Of a stretch of 64,000 nucleotides of DNA, positions 12,122 to 25,600 are shown in pieces; the stretch's first letter is position 1, and each line of letters begins with the position of its first letter. The stretch comes from Lichenostomus cassidix (taxonomy: Eukaryota > Chordata > Aves > Passeriformes > Meliphagidae): NCBI GenBank assembly GCA_008360975.2, contig CM039184.1:39419797-39483796 (forward strand), read 5' to 3'. Made by a program: the position numbers and the translations under genes. The notes beneath the pieces are model-generated. The model saw only the letters and a list, made by a program, of their open reading frames with translations. It was not told the DNA's origin and made no database searches.

Positions 12122-15100
12122 CTGGGCGTGGCAGAGAGGGCAAAGAGTGAGAGGCTGACACACAGGAGACCTCCTGGATGCTGGTATTGTTGTCTTCCCC
12201 AGCATATAGAGGCACAAAACCCCGTTTCCTGCTTCTACCCTGTGCTGTCCTACCGCTATTGCCCTGCTGGACTCATTATTCACACCCAGAGTCTCCTGAG
12301 TTTTCCTGAGACTCCCAGCAGAGGTGGCAGGTAGAGACTTCCATGTGCAAGCACAGGCTGGCCTGGCAGTCCTTCACTAACCTCTTTGAATCCGCTTTCC
12401 CTTTAATAACAAAGAAATTCTGATTTCTGTGCTGAATGCCCCCATTAAAAGGATTGTGGGAATTACCAGTCAAATGTGCTTTAATTAAGTTTGGCACTTC
12501 TAGCTTTCTTCTGTGTGAGGTCTTCCAAACCACAGAGGTCAACTCAGGATGTGCTCTTTCTTACAAAATACCAAGCAGTATGAGTTGGGACAAGATTTTA
12601 GAAAGTGGTTTTGTTTAGGAATATGAGCGAGGGAGACTATGATAATCTCAGAGTTGCACAAATTTAGCTGAAAACACTTTCCTGCACTGATTGTTCTCAG
12701 CTTAGTTAGTGGTGACAGTGCATAAATCAGTGCTTAATTTCGTTTTCATGACCACATCACAGTTCACTGTAAATCTCCCTGAGAGAAGCTGTGTGGATAA
12801 AAGCACAAACCTATGCTCATGAAGTTCAAACCCAGGCTTTTTGTGCTATACTTTAATGTATGGCAGAGCGGGCCATCCATAATACATGCTCTCATCCAGA
12901 TCAAGATCCCTACAAAAAGTTTTGTAATGTCCTGACAGGTCCAGTGTTTCTGATTAAAGACACCCGGGTAGTCTGGTGTAATGAGCGGGACAGAAGAGGA
13001 AAAATTAGAGGTGAGGGACTGAGTGAATGAATTAGGGTCTGTCATTTGCATTTCTCAGTTTGCAGAAGGCCTCAGAGGAGCCACCCTGTGAGAAGATGAA
13101 GGTCTCTGCTGTGATGGAAATTTCTCCACTGCTGGCCCTGCATAATAGTGTTGTTCCTCACTCTTCAAGATTTTAAAATAATTTAAATGAAGCAGCCCCC
13201 ACCCTTCACAGTTTCATTTTAAACATTACTTTCCATCTGTATTAGGCATAAATTATTTCCTAAAATTTAACCCTGTAATTTCTCTATTGCAAACACAGTC
13301 ATTGAACCTACTGAAATAGTTCTCCTCTGCTGCAATGTCTGTATTAATGATCTACTTAAACTAGTTTATGTCTTCTCACCTGTAACTAAATGATCATTTC
13401 GATCAAGATAGAAGCTAAGAAGGAGGTTTATTGCATAAAACAAGGGATCTCATTTAGGCTGTGGTGAGATTTCTCAGTGGGGGCTCAGAGCTATAGGGAA
13501 GAATATTTAATTACTTCAATGGGACAAGATCCAGTTATGCAGCATGATTGGGAGTTTGCAAGATTTGGTACAGCACACCTGGAGTTTGACTTTGTTTCCA
13601 TTTTTGCCTGTTTTTCTAAGGAAAAAAAAGGGTTTTGTAAGTTTTCTAAGAAAACCCTGATTGTGGCTCACATGAGGGAAGTATTCTGTCTTTCTAACTG
13701 TGTGCTAGTCCTGTCTTCTTCCATCAGCAGTAACCTTCCAAATAAATGACTAAGAAAAGATTGCTGAAGAAAGCTGGAGCTGAATTGCTGAAGCGGCATT
13801 GATGGCAACACCGAAAGGGGTTTTATATTTTACCAGCACACTTTGCAAGTATGGTGCAGACTTCATGACACCTGTCCAGGGAGGTAGGTAGATTACAATA
13901 GCCCTCAAGTTACAGTTGTGGAAAAGATACAAGGGAGGTTTTAGTTTCAAAAACAGATGCTTGACTTTGCTTTGAACATTTTTGGTCTAAATAGTGGTCT
14001 GAATAAACCCTGAAGGATGATTTCCTTTGGTTGCAAGAGAAGCTCAGTGGCTCCCTGATGAGTTAGGTAGGGCATTCCTTTGCTCAAATCCTAGGCCACC
14101 ATGCCACAATAAAGGGCTTGCTCTCTCTACCCTGGAGTGCCTGCAAGGTTTGCTAATGGTGGGAGCCTCAGTGCAGGTCTTTAACTACTAATACCTGCCA
14201 TTAGGGCAACTGAGCTAGGCACTGCTCCAAGCAACAGACTGCCCTTGCCACAGGCTGTTTTCTCACATATAGCTAAGGACAGTCTCAGCCTAATGGGCTT
14301 TTCCAATTACCTGGGGTGTGGAAAGGAAGCCATTTGGTTTTGCCAGCCTTTGAACAGCTTCAAAAGTCAAAAACACTTGCAAGATATAGATGACAAGTTC
14401 AAGACTCTTTACTCAGAGATGCTAAATCCTGCTAAACGAATATGCCTACAGTAAAAGCATTTCAGAGACTTTACTTCTTATGGGCTGGCCCAGCAGCATG
14501 GAACTTTTTCTTCTAAGTCCTAAAGAAATAAACAAAGAGGATGAATGACAGAAAGAATAAGGAAAACCTACCAGATTTTTAATCTGTTCCTTCTCTACCT
14601 TCCATTCTTACTTTAAGTCCCTGCAGTATTTACACACAAACCTTGTTATTAATTTTATCTAAAATCATTCCTTTTCTGTCTTTGCTGCCTTGTTGAAGAC
14701 AGGGCACTTAGTTTAAAGAAAAAGAACTCAGGAAGTAATTCAACAGGAATGGTGTGTAAGTCGACACCAGAGACAGGACCTCCTGCAGCTGTGGGATAAT
14801 CTGTAGGATTTGGGCACTTCAGAAGAATGTAGCTGTTATCTATGGCAGACATCTTGGTGCAGGGATTTGCACTTTTCTTGAAATCATCAGCTTTCACCTC
14901 TTGCAACTTGTTCCACCAACACTATTGTGCCCCTTTTCCACTGCAGACAGCAGCAGGCGGCCTTGTGGCTTGGAGTGTATTAACCATTGAAACTCTCCAG
15001 CTACCCAAAATAACAGCTTGAAGGGCTGGAGCTTTTAACAGTTTGTGCCTCACTTTTAACCATGTTCACAATTATAGAGCTGAAAACCAGCACTGAGCAG

Positions 15101-16393
15101 CCTTATGCACTGTGTTTCATAGAAACCAGGCAGGAAGCTTCAAGTGTATCTTGACTCACCCCAAAATCATACCAGACCAAAAAGCTTTCTGCAGTAATTC
15201 TCGGTTTCTACCAGAAGTCAGAGTTAATGTCTGTATTATGTCTTCCATTCCCTTTTTTATTCACTGAATTAAAAGCATTGCAAAAAAATTCAGAAAGCGT
15301 CCTATGTCACATATTACTTCCTCATGTCACATGCAGGTAGCTTTCTTTAAATCTAAGCTAAATAATTTCAGGACAAAACCTCTCACATAGTCTCGGACAC
15401 CTTCTGTCTAAGCTCATGCTGCAAACAACAGTGATTTGTGAGCGTCTGTGCAGCAGGACCCAGTGTGCAACTGGGAGCAAAATCTCCAACAGCGTTCTCA
15501 TCGTTTTGGAGCCTTTATTTCAAGAACATTCAACACTCAGCATCTGAATACAAAACTTTTCAGATTCCAATTGCTATGGCAGTTGCAAGTACTAAAGTAG
15601 AATTGTTTCCTAGGATTGGATAAATAATGGAACCAATAAGGTTTTAAAAGAAGGAGCTTAGTTATAGCCAAGAGATAAGGTATTGGCTATGCACGCAGTG
15701 ATGCAATCTTCCCTGATTTTACAGCGTCTGTGGGATTGTGTCTTGTAATGTTTGAAAGAGAGGTGGTGGAACTTCAAAGCTGGGTATGGAATAAACATTA
15801 TTTCTAGGAGTTGTTTGAGAGATATATTCCCATCAGTTGGACTACATGGTTGTTGTCAGTCCCTTTCAACTCTCTATTCTATTCTATTCTATTCTATTCT
15901 CATATTTGCACAAAATGAATGCCCTCTCCAAAAATAATGTGCTTGAGTTGTTCTAAAATGAAGAAAAAGTTGAAGGATCAGTCTCATAAACAAGTGACTG
16001 AAGATGAATGTCAGAATTTCCAACTTCCCTCTCTATATACAGGCACTTCAAATTCCCTCTCTAAATCCAAGCATTTCAAAGTCTTTTTTGAAGGTCAGTG
16101 AATAGACATGCACAGGCTCATCCTGAAGTTGTTTGAAACAGCAAATTAAAAGTAGTTAGTCAGAATGTCTCCTTGTTGTAGCCTGCATGGAAACAGAGGA
16201 GCACATCTTTCCTTCCACTCTTAATGTAAGGGAGTACTTCTGTTTGGGTGTTGTTTCTATGACAGTACTACAAAGCAGTCTCAAGCCCCCATCTTCCTAC
16301 TTGGAAGCCCATCCTGAAAATCTCCCTGATAGTAAATCCAAACACTTGTCCTAGAGAGAGGAAACCCCACACCACAAAAATCTTGTGACATAC
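12122..16393 (-). other. ENPP6: ENPP6 intron 3
   Basis: This 4.3-kb phase 2 intron contains a CR1 3' end (about 15760-15900) ending in a TTCTA repeat. The rest is ordinary A/T-rich intron sequence. A minus-strand open frame at 14655-14906 matches nothing I know. Confidence 0.8.
15760..15900 (+). mobile_element. CR1 LINE 3' end with TTCTA tail
   Basis: The block reads AGAGGTGGTGGAACTTC, then a degraded middle, then CAGTTGGACTACATGG and CAGTCCCTTTCAACTC, followed by about five TTCTA units to 15900. This is the order of a CR1 3' end (GTTGGACTAGATGATC-like, TCCCTTCCAAC-like, then short terminal repeats). It is in sense orientation on the plus strand, antisense to ENPP6. Usual CR1 tails have 8-bp ATTCTATG units, so the 5-bp unit here is either a decayed or an expanded tail. 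Confidence 0.8.
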
Positions 16394-16505
16394 CACAAAG
16401 ACTCAAGGGCATCGATGATGGCATCTGCGAAGTTTTTGTCTGTTGGGACGCTGAAGTACTCACGGCAGTAACTTGGTCTGACTCCAAGGATTTCGACCTC
16501 GCAAC
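16394..16505 (-). CDS. ENPP6: ENPP6 coding exon 3 (residues 146-182)
   Basis: This 112-bp exon has a clear TAG acceptor at 16506-16508 and donor GTATGT at 16393. The frame reads [16 protein letters not shown] and then [18 protein letters not shown], which aligns with the human segment that follows YYWPG. Cys147 and Cys159 match a conserved pair likely to form a disulfide. The exon enters in phase 1 and leaves in phase 2, so exon skipping would break the frame. A reading frame in another phase over the same bases is a shadow. Confidence 0.93.
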
Positions 16506-19500
16506 CTATGAGCAAAAAATGTGATAAGTTCTACTATTTCACCTTGATCACAGACCCCAAACCATGGTGTCCAAGTTCAGGTCTGTAAATTCCCTGTGAC
16601 ATTACTTACCATATGCCTTCCCTGCTGGAAACCATGTGGTTGGCAAGGGAAAAGGGAGAGAGGTTGGTTTGGTGAGTGCTTGTAGCAAACTACATTGGAT
16701 CCTTTTATTTCCCTCTCTAAAAGGAAGGTCTCTGTGTGACCTTCCCACAAAAAATGCTTGATTCCCTCATGCAGACCATTTCCACCTAAATCACCAAGTT
16801 GTTTGTATTTTAACTACTATGGCCATATAGCCTCATTTCCTAATAGATTTAGATATTGTTCTCTGAAAATTCAGCAAATACTTTCCAGTTAGACATGCTG
16901 TATCTTACGTTGTAATATCCTCTATAAACCATATTTTATTATGTGATACTGGCTCTCCACTATTAAATCTGTTTCCCAGGAGGTCTTATTAAAACAGTGT
17001 AAACCAATTAACTCTCTTGGTAACTTGCAGCCTTCCTTGCAAAATAAAGTCTGTTTTGTGGCCTAAAAATTTATAGCAACAAATCCTACAGGAGAACATG
17101 GCCCTGAACACAGAAAAACATGTTTTTGTGAGGTTTCTTGCCCTTTTGCACTCCAGTTACTATGCTGCTGAATAATATTAATATTTAAAAGAAGTATGCT
17201 TCCAGAAACACTGAATTCATGCAAATTATCATTCCAGAACCCTAGAGTACTCCTATCACAGTTAGTTGTTTTCTGATATATTCCTGGGGCACAAGGAGGA
17301 AGAAAAACAACAAAAAACCTCCCCACCTTTAGCAACATGGCCTCTGTATACAGCAACACAGTCTGGTCAAAAAGGCAACTCTAAGCCAAAGCCTGAATCT
17401 GTCTACATCTGGGTCCCTCTGCTTCTCCTTTGCTATGAAAGTGATGGGCATTAAGGACTGTCATAAGCTGACTTGTTGCTTGAGGCGTGAGAAGGAGATG
17501 TAAGTATGGAGAGGGCCCTGAAGCAAGCTGAGCTACCAGCAGAGGTGATTTGCAGTGGTTTGCTTACTGGGACCCTCAATAAAGAGAATCTGTCAGTCTT
17601 GCTTCTCAGCCCCCATGAACTCACATCACTGAGGGAGACTTCTGATTGTGACTGTTCAGGAGTACCGTGAAAGATTAGAAAAACTTAAATGTTTAGGCTT
17701 AGGAAATCTTTTAAATCTTTTAAATCTTCACTGATTTGCAGAAAGCCAGATAAGTCAGATGGAAATTACCCTTTCCAAAAGTTAAAGAGGCATAGAACAC
17801 ATGACAGATTTGGTCTCTTCCACTGTGGTAACAGCTCCCAGGTTTCCACATGCTTCATGTGTTTCAAGGGACACCGTCTATTATGATTAACTAATTATTT
17901 GGAATACTAAACATCAAATATAGTCAACTGATTTATTTTCCTGTAAAAACTGGTTTGCGTACTCTTGAACCTCCATGTAATTTTTATTTCTATTAAAATT
18001 GTGGGATGTTGCTTTTCATTCTTCCCCTGTTGCCCCAAACATATGATTTAATCCTCCCCTTTCTGTATGAATATACTTTAGTGTTTATCTGTCCACTGTG
18101 ATTCACCATGAAAGTTTTCTGCAACTTGGATGAACAGCCAGCAGATTACCTGACAAGAACTGACTGTCTAGATCATCCCACAATAAAACTTGTATCCATC
18201 TGCACACAACATCTCCAAGACATTACATTGTGCAACAGAGACTGGTCCCACATGATACCTAACCAAATAATCAGAAAAATGTATTCCATGAATGGCCTGA
18301 AGTTATATCCAGGAAGTCCCCTGCCCTGGGGGTGCAGAGCTTCAGTCTTTTGCAGGATGTCCTGGGTGCTACCAGCAGCAAAACCTGGGGCTTCAGCTAC
18401 ATCAGATCCTAGAGGTGATGCAGTAGTCCTCTGGACTTTGCTAGTATTTCAGGACTGAACTGGAACTTTGAAACCAATTTCTCCTCTGATACTGGAATCT
18501 GGTTCAAGATTGTCTCCAAAACTAGGCAAGAAGTCAAGAATTCATTTGGAAAGTTGTTAGAAATCCTTGTGTTTTAGTTCAGGTGGATGACTGCTCATAG
18601 CCAGTGACTAATATGATCATTTTGCCTCTTCTTTTTTTCAGATGCTGACATCAGATTGTAATTTTCTCAAATAACATTCCTCAGAATTACTCACAAGATA
18701 ATTTTAACTGGAAGCATTAACCTCTTGGGGATCTGGGATATTTTAGTTGCTGAGATATCTTTGCTATTTCTAGATTGTCAAATGATGAGCATGACGCAAA
18801 AGACTTGAGGGTAGCAACAATTAGAAATCATTTTGGCCATGAAATAGTGGTGTTCAAGTGTGCAGTTCATTGATAGTACCATTGGAAATTCAAGCTGCTT
18901 AGACACAAAGAGCTTCCTTTTCCCTTTTTTTTTTTTTTTTTTTTAAGCCTCTATGATGAATAGAACTTAAATTTGGATTTTCAATGCTAAGGCTTATTGC
19001 AAGTCCAAAATACTGGCCATAAAGACCATTTAACATTTAAATTTCATTTTGGTAGAGGCCAGGACAGATGGTAAATTTTCTCATTTAAATATTATGGGAA
19101 AGGAAATTTAAACAGATTTGGAGCCAGCCAAAGGGCATACTAAGTTTTTCTTGGTTAAACTATAAATAGTTAAGGTGTATTTACTAAGATGTAATGTCAG
19201 ATACCTTTCTGCACAGTTTTGTATGATGCTAAACCTTTATTTAGAAACCTGAACTACTGGAGCAGGAATAAGGACTTCTTTCAGAGTGATATATAGGCTC
19301 CTCTTTATCTATCTGACATGGAGACCTGAACCTCTGCCAGCTTTAAATTACATTTCTAAACATTTATTTAACAGTTGGACACTTCATGTCATAACAGAAA
19401 ATTTTGAAAACTTTCCAGACTAGCTGTATGGTCTGGTAAATGTTGTGTTTAAATGGCAAAAGTTGAGTTTAGAGTCTTTTTTTTCCTCCCTCTGTCTCTC

Positions 19501-22443
19501 ATTTCAATGTTTAGAGAAGTTGTCACTGCATTTCAGCTGAAGTAGTTGCATCGGCTGCTGGAAAATGAAGGAGCTTGAGCATCTGGGATTACACCACTTA
19601 CTGGGCTGAGGGTGAGGACCACTCTAATGCTTTGACCTCAGTGATACTGCTGGGATGCTCTTGCACTCCTCTGGGCATTCTTGAGCAGCAGTGCTTCAGA
19701 CAGGCAACCTGGGTGTGAGGCTATGCCTTTCACCACATGCGTGGAGTGAAGAAAGGGGGAAAATGTCCCTGCAAGCCAAGGCCTTCTGTTTTGGCAGAAG
19801 TGCTGTTTGACACCACTGGCATGGTGATAGTTTGGCTCCTCTGTTTCTGGAGTCAAGAGATCCCAGCTGAATTCTGCCCATGAGCTGTCTTTGCTGTGTT
19901 TATGTTAGGCTCACAGGTAAAGCTGTGTGATGGTTGTTCGCATCTGATAGCTCTCCTGCTCTGTGTTCCTGTGTGCTGGGGTCTGGATTTTATTTCTTTA
20001 AACACTGACTAGACATGATAGAGGAACATAGGGAAGAAAATGAAGCGGCAGATTTTGGGTTCCGACTTTGCAAAACTTGGAACTGACTCTGAGGAGGAAA
20101 TGGCAGGGGTAAAACTTAATACTGGGAATCAGCACTTTGGCATTTCCGATGCATTACTGCTATAGTTGATTTATCTCATTTGTCTTCACTGCTGGCTAAA
20201 GAGAAAATCACATCTTCCAGAACAAAGTGTGATGAATTTGGTCATATATTGCAATTCCTATTAAGTGTTCCCCAAACTTTTCCCGTTTGGATCTTTATCA
20301 TATTTGCAAGATTCATTACTAAGCAGCTGTGTATCCTCAGGCTAGAAGGCTAATCACTAATAGCAGATCATATGCAGTGCAAATGTCTGTGGGACCTCTA
20401 CTCACCTTGGTTATTAAATCTGGGGTTTTTATTTTAATTTTGTTTGGCATTGCTCCCCATTCACATGGCTTATTAAGAATTTAAGCTTTAAAATGATAGA
20501 TTGATAATTTTTAGAAAGGGTTTTGTCCTTACTGTGGAATTAGAAAACACTAAAAAAAAATCACATAGGGAAACTGTAATAAATACTGTTGCATTTGGAG
20601 TGACTTCTCTTCACCCCAGTTATACCTACTGCAGCCCAACAGCCCTGTGTTTTAGTTCAGTAGTTCCACATTTCACCATGCTTCCTGTGCCTGACCCTGT
20701 ATGGCCAATGTGTCCTTTGAGACCACAAATATCCTTAAAATAAGCGTGTGCTTCAGCATTTGCTGAACTGAACCAATGATGGCTTTGCCAAAGGTTAGCT
20801 ATCACAGATAAATAATTAAGGACAGACAGAGGTACATGTCACAAGTCCACAGCTAAAATGCCAGATCCATGCAAAAAATTCCCCCCTCTGTGTTGTAAGA
20901 GAGTTGATGCATACACTTAGCAGCCTAAGCACTGAGAAGAGGAAAGCTGTATTGTTCCTTGCAATTTTCAGCCAGAAATAGCAGGCGGAGTGAAGGGTAT
21001 ACATATATATACACCTCGTATGTCTCCTCCCTGGGAAACACTGCTTGAAGGGCAGCATGAAGGAGCTAGGTAATGACCAAAGGCATTTAATGGAAAGTGA
21101 TACTGATTTTTTGGATTTCAGCAGCTTTCTGTAGGCTGTTACATCTATTCAGTACATAATTATACCTATTGAGAGCAATTACAATAGTAGCTGAAAATGA
21201 ATAGTCTACAAAAAGAGATCTTTCTGTAAATTTTTAGAAGAATTCCTACATTCTTGTATGATTTCTATATCCTATTATTTGCCTTGCTGTTAGATCACTT
21301 GGGACATCTTCAATAAGAAGCAGCATTTTTTCAGGGCTGATCTAAACCCTTTGACTGCCTCTGAGTCCATAAGGCAATATTGTCACCCTCAGATCTTTTT
21401 TGCTCTTCAGTACTGTAGAAACACTCTGGATGGCTTTTCAACGTTTTTCATTTTGATTCACTCTTTCTTCCCATTCCTTAGAATTGCAGGCTTTTTGCCA
21501 GGACACCATTAGCCACATTGCATGGAAAGACTGTGGCCAGGCACATGTGCATTGGGATGCAGAGACGAGCTGGCCAGGAGCCCGTGGCATGAGTCAGCTG
21601 CTGCTGCTCTGCTGGCACTGGCTGTATTCAGTGCAGCTCTTCTAAGAGCTCTGGGGTCCTGCAGCCTGCATTTACACATATGAGGACATCTGCAGACTGC
21701 TTACTATAGATAGCAGAGTTAGAAGGTAAAAAAGTTGTGGATCTGGGTACTTTGCAAAGGATTTGGTCTGGTTGCACAGCTGGAACATCTATTTCCATGT
21801 GAGAACCTAAGCACAATACTTCTGTTTGTTTAAAAGGACTCATTATTATATATCCTTAGTCATTCCAGTGGTCCAATATCTAACAAACAGAAAGGCCAAG
21901 TCCCTCCAAATGAATGGCTCAGACTCAGAGCAACTGGGACCTCAGATGAATTAACAATGAAGGAGGACCAGAGGACAAGGATGCTTTGCTTTCAGCTGGA
22001 TTTTGTTGTCCCTACAGAGCAGATTATCTTCAGCTCTCAGCTACTAATTTCCAGATTAAAACTAAAGAAGCACTGGGGGAGGGTGGTTACTGTTTAACTT
22101 TGATTGGACCATGAACCATTAATGGAGCAACCCCTCAGCATAGCAAAAGTTGCAGGTGGGCAAGATGAAAAAGCAGCTGATGGAGGAGGGGATGTTCTTC
22201 AAGCCAGCACCCTCCTGAAGCTAGCATTTAGTAGAAAGCTGCCTATAGTGACACTTCAGTCTTCTCCTTTCTAAGTATATGCAAATTATCATGACCAAAG
22301 AAAAGATAATTCATTTCTATGTGTGGTAAGTAAAGCACATAAAATTCCTAACTGTATTTCAGAACAGTATTAGAGAGCCATTCCTACGGCATATGGAGGG
22401 CTCAGATGTCAAGATGCATTGTAGCAATTTTTCACATACTAAC
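16506..22443 (-). other. ENPP6: ENPP6 intron 2
   Basis: This 5.9-kb phase 1 intron has a 20-base T run at 18925-18944. That run reads as poly(A) on the coding strand. No retroelement body can be recognised next to it. The remaining sequence is A/T-rich and unremarkable. Confidence 0.8.
18925..18944 (+). repeat. T20 homopolymer
   Basis: An uninterrupted run of 20 T lies within ENPP6 intron 2. It could be an old poly(A) tail of a minus-strand insertion, but the neighbouring sequence shows no recognisable element. Confidence 0.9.
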
Positions 22444-22623
22444 CTGGCCAGTAGAACATGGAAACATTCTTTTTAGCTTTCATCATTGTGACCCACAAAG
22501 GCTCTGATCCATTCCACCAGAGAGGCAGCAGGCTTTCTTTATTCACACCAATATCGAAAGACACATTTGCCTTCTGGTCCCACATGTAGTTTCCAGTCAT
22601 CTGATGGACCTCGCAGTGGCGAC
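22444..22623 (-). CDS. ENPP6: ENPP6 coding exon 2 (residues 86-145)
   Basis: This exon begins after a CTCAAAG acceptor and completes the Gly86 codon. It carries the family stretch RHCEVHQM, then GNYMWD, and the substrate-side block [14 protein letters not shown]. It contains N-glycosylation sequons at Asn105 (NVS), Asn123 (NGS) and Asn138 (NVS). It ends with YWPG at donor GTTAGT, leaving one base of the Gly146 codon. The exon is 180 bp and phase 1 at both ends, so skipping it would keep the frame but remove 60 residues. Similarity to human ENPP6 is very strong across the whole exon. Confidence 0.95.
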
Positions 22624-25600
22624 CTTTGAGGGTGGAGAAAAAAAGCAGCACAATCAGATTGGTGCTCTTCAGCAGAAGGATGCCACCAGCACCAGCACTG
22701 CTGCTACTGGTTCATCCAGCAAATCAGCTGAAAAGCCCTGACTTGAACTCAGGGATCTCTTACCCTGCAACCACTCATACAATCTCTCTGACTGTTACCT
22801 TTTACTGAGATGCTCCAGTTTGCTCACTAAATCCCCCAGTTCAGACACCCAAAAGTTAGTTGCTGACGATTGTCAGCCCCCGTGTTCCTTTCACAATCAA
22901 TGGATAAGAAGAGTCACACCTAGTAAGCAATTCATGCCACTCTACGATAGGCATCTCCGGTATCTGGAGGTTCATGTGCTCTCTATTAATGGCAGAGAAG
23001 ATCACAGCCTTTTCTCAGTTTCAGGCAGCCAAATTTTAGACAGTTGAGGCCAGAAGAAGCAAACCTTGCACCCCATGGCCTGCTCAACATTTCAAACCCA
23101 ACCCCCACACACAAATCTCGTCAGCAGCAGCCCATGGGTGCCACAGGTTTGGTTGACACCTGGCTCCTTCTACACACCCAACACCTGCCAAGTCTGAGGC
23201 CATTTTAAGGTACACATCAGCACTGACAACCAGAGGGCTGTGGGAAGCAGGCTATGAACAGAAGGTCGTAAGAGCACAATCTAGAAACATAGAACAAAGT
23301 TTGAGAAACTTGCATTTGTCCTTTATTTATCCATAGGACACATTGTTTTTCTGCAAACAGGCAAAAACTAGGCAAACATATTTATATGTTACTTTTATTT
23401 TCCATTATTGTTAGCTTTTTGTTGTTTTGGATTTTTTTTTAACGATCATGCTTTGTTCTTGGTTGTGGGCACACCATTTCATCAGACATGTTCAGGCCTT
23501 TTACTTTACCTTAGGGCCCCTTGGGGAACTTCATATTATGGAAAACTAGTATACAATAACTGAGAGATGTCTTCTGCTTCTTGTAATTTTCAGAAGAGAA
23601 GATACTATATTTTAGGAATTATTCTGCAGTTGAATGAACAGAAATGGGAAAAGAAACATTGAAGATTCAGTTGTACTGGAAGTTCCTTATTTCCATATCT
23701 TAAAAAGCAACAACTGAAGAATGTGTTAGATGCTGTCCTCATTAGCTGGTGAGTCATGTTATTGCAGGGATCCAGATAACAGGCTTTGATTATTTTGAGC
23801 CTGAGCATGGTGATCAGAACTGAAATAACCTTGGTATTCTTGTTCTGAAAAGGCGTCATTTCAAGCAGAGGACTGTATGCTTTGGGTTCATGTGATCTTG
23901 AAATGGATTTTGAACTCTCCTTCTCTACTACAAAGTATTTCAATTATGCAAAACATTTCCTTCTTCCCAGAGGAAAAAAGTGGTCCCAGTTTGTGGCAGT
24001 CACTACTGATCATACTAAACCAAACAGGTTTAATATAGGAGAACTGGTGGATTGGATGGGCAGTAATCTGTTCTCTTCAGGCTGCCAAGTGCTCTCATTG
24101 CTGTAAGTCTCAGAGCAGATAGAAGGAAATCTCCATAGTGCATCAAAAAAACAGCCCTACAATTTACAGGACAACCTCAACCTCTTAAAGTCCACGCATT
24201 CCTAAGCATCTATCAACCTGATAAACTGCAGGCAGGCAATTTGTGCCAGCCTGGGAAACTCGCAGGTCAGTGCTGAAGCTGTGTCAGTGTGAAACCTACA
24301 GATGAGGTTATCTGTATGATGCATAGTGTGGTCTTCTTATAGAGCCAATGAGCTCTAGCTGCTACTGATCCTTTAGGACTTAAGATCTGCTGTCTGTTTG
24401 TCCACATCTTTAAGGAAAAGATTGGAGATTGTTCTTTGTAGTATTTTCGTGAAGTTTCATTAACTGTTTGCACTAATACAGAGGACAGTGTTCTGTTCTC
24501 CACATTAGATTATGTCAATTTTCTGTGGACTCCAACTCCTTTTTGTAAATTTTAATATTGAAAAAAGAGGCCTAGAAGACTATAAGGCATCAATTTTCAT
24601 TGCAGGCATCCCTGATTCACAGGGTAAGAAAAGAAGATCAGGTGATCCACAGATCAAAGGACGTGACCAGTTAATGCCATTCACATCTGCTTATCTAAGG
24701 CTTGTGTCTCAGAAAGACCCTAGACCTCCTTGGAAAACATCAATAGTCAACCAATTAATCTCTTCCTTGAGTTCCTCCTCCTAATACTTATCATCACTAA
24801 ACACTATTCGAAGAGTATGCCTGGTCTCTAATTTTATTTTTGACTTTTGTTAATCTTTAACCATGGCTGTTCTGAGCCTTGCTCACTAGATTGAAAAGCT
24901 CTGGAATACCTGGCATTTCTGCCCCTGCCCCCTTCCTCCCCAATATACTCATACACAGAATTAAGGCCACTTCTTATGTTTCTTTTAGGTCACGTGTACA
25001 ACTGCAGTTCTTTATATCCCCTGTTTTAACTTGTTTTTTCTTCAGCCTAAGAAAATTACCTTTGGTGTGCTTATTTTGAATCATTATCAAAATAGCAACA
25101 TGGTGTCAGAGAGTCACCATAACATTCTGAATTGATTATTTCTTCCATTACTGCAGCTTTCCTCTGTAATCAAACGTTATCTCAAGAGTTTCAAAAATAG
25201 AAACAGGGCAGAAAGCAATTTCAGCATACAGATGTCATTATTTAAACTCACTGTAATTGTAGTAAAAATTACTCCTTCCTCAACAGAGGAAAACAAAGAG
25301 GGTATAGTTCCCAGGAATATGATAACTGCTGTATGCTTCTGGAGGAGAGCCAGCAAAAGCATTTGCAAGTCTGCATGCTACAGCTTACTTGGACACTACA
25401 CTTCATACAGCATTTGTCTAAAGCACATTCCCATGTCTCCAGGCACTTTTGTCAGCATTCAAATGAATCTCTGCAAAACAGAGACGAAATTTATAAAAAC
25501 AGCAAAACACACAGCCACTTGGCCACCCACAAGAGCAGCACAGTAACACTGAGTGCTGTGCACCCTGCACTGGCCATGTGTGAGATCTGGAAACCAGGGT

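Noticed and set aside
14655..14906. 83-codon minus-strand frame in intron 3 as a possible extra ENPP6 exon
   Set aside because: The exon 3 to exon 4 junction is already phase-perfect and matches the family, and this peptide is not part of ENPP6.
18925..18944. T20 run as evidence of a processed pseudogene
   Set aside because: No gene-like sequence adjoins it on the side where the body of a minus-strand retrocopy should be.
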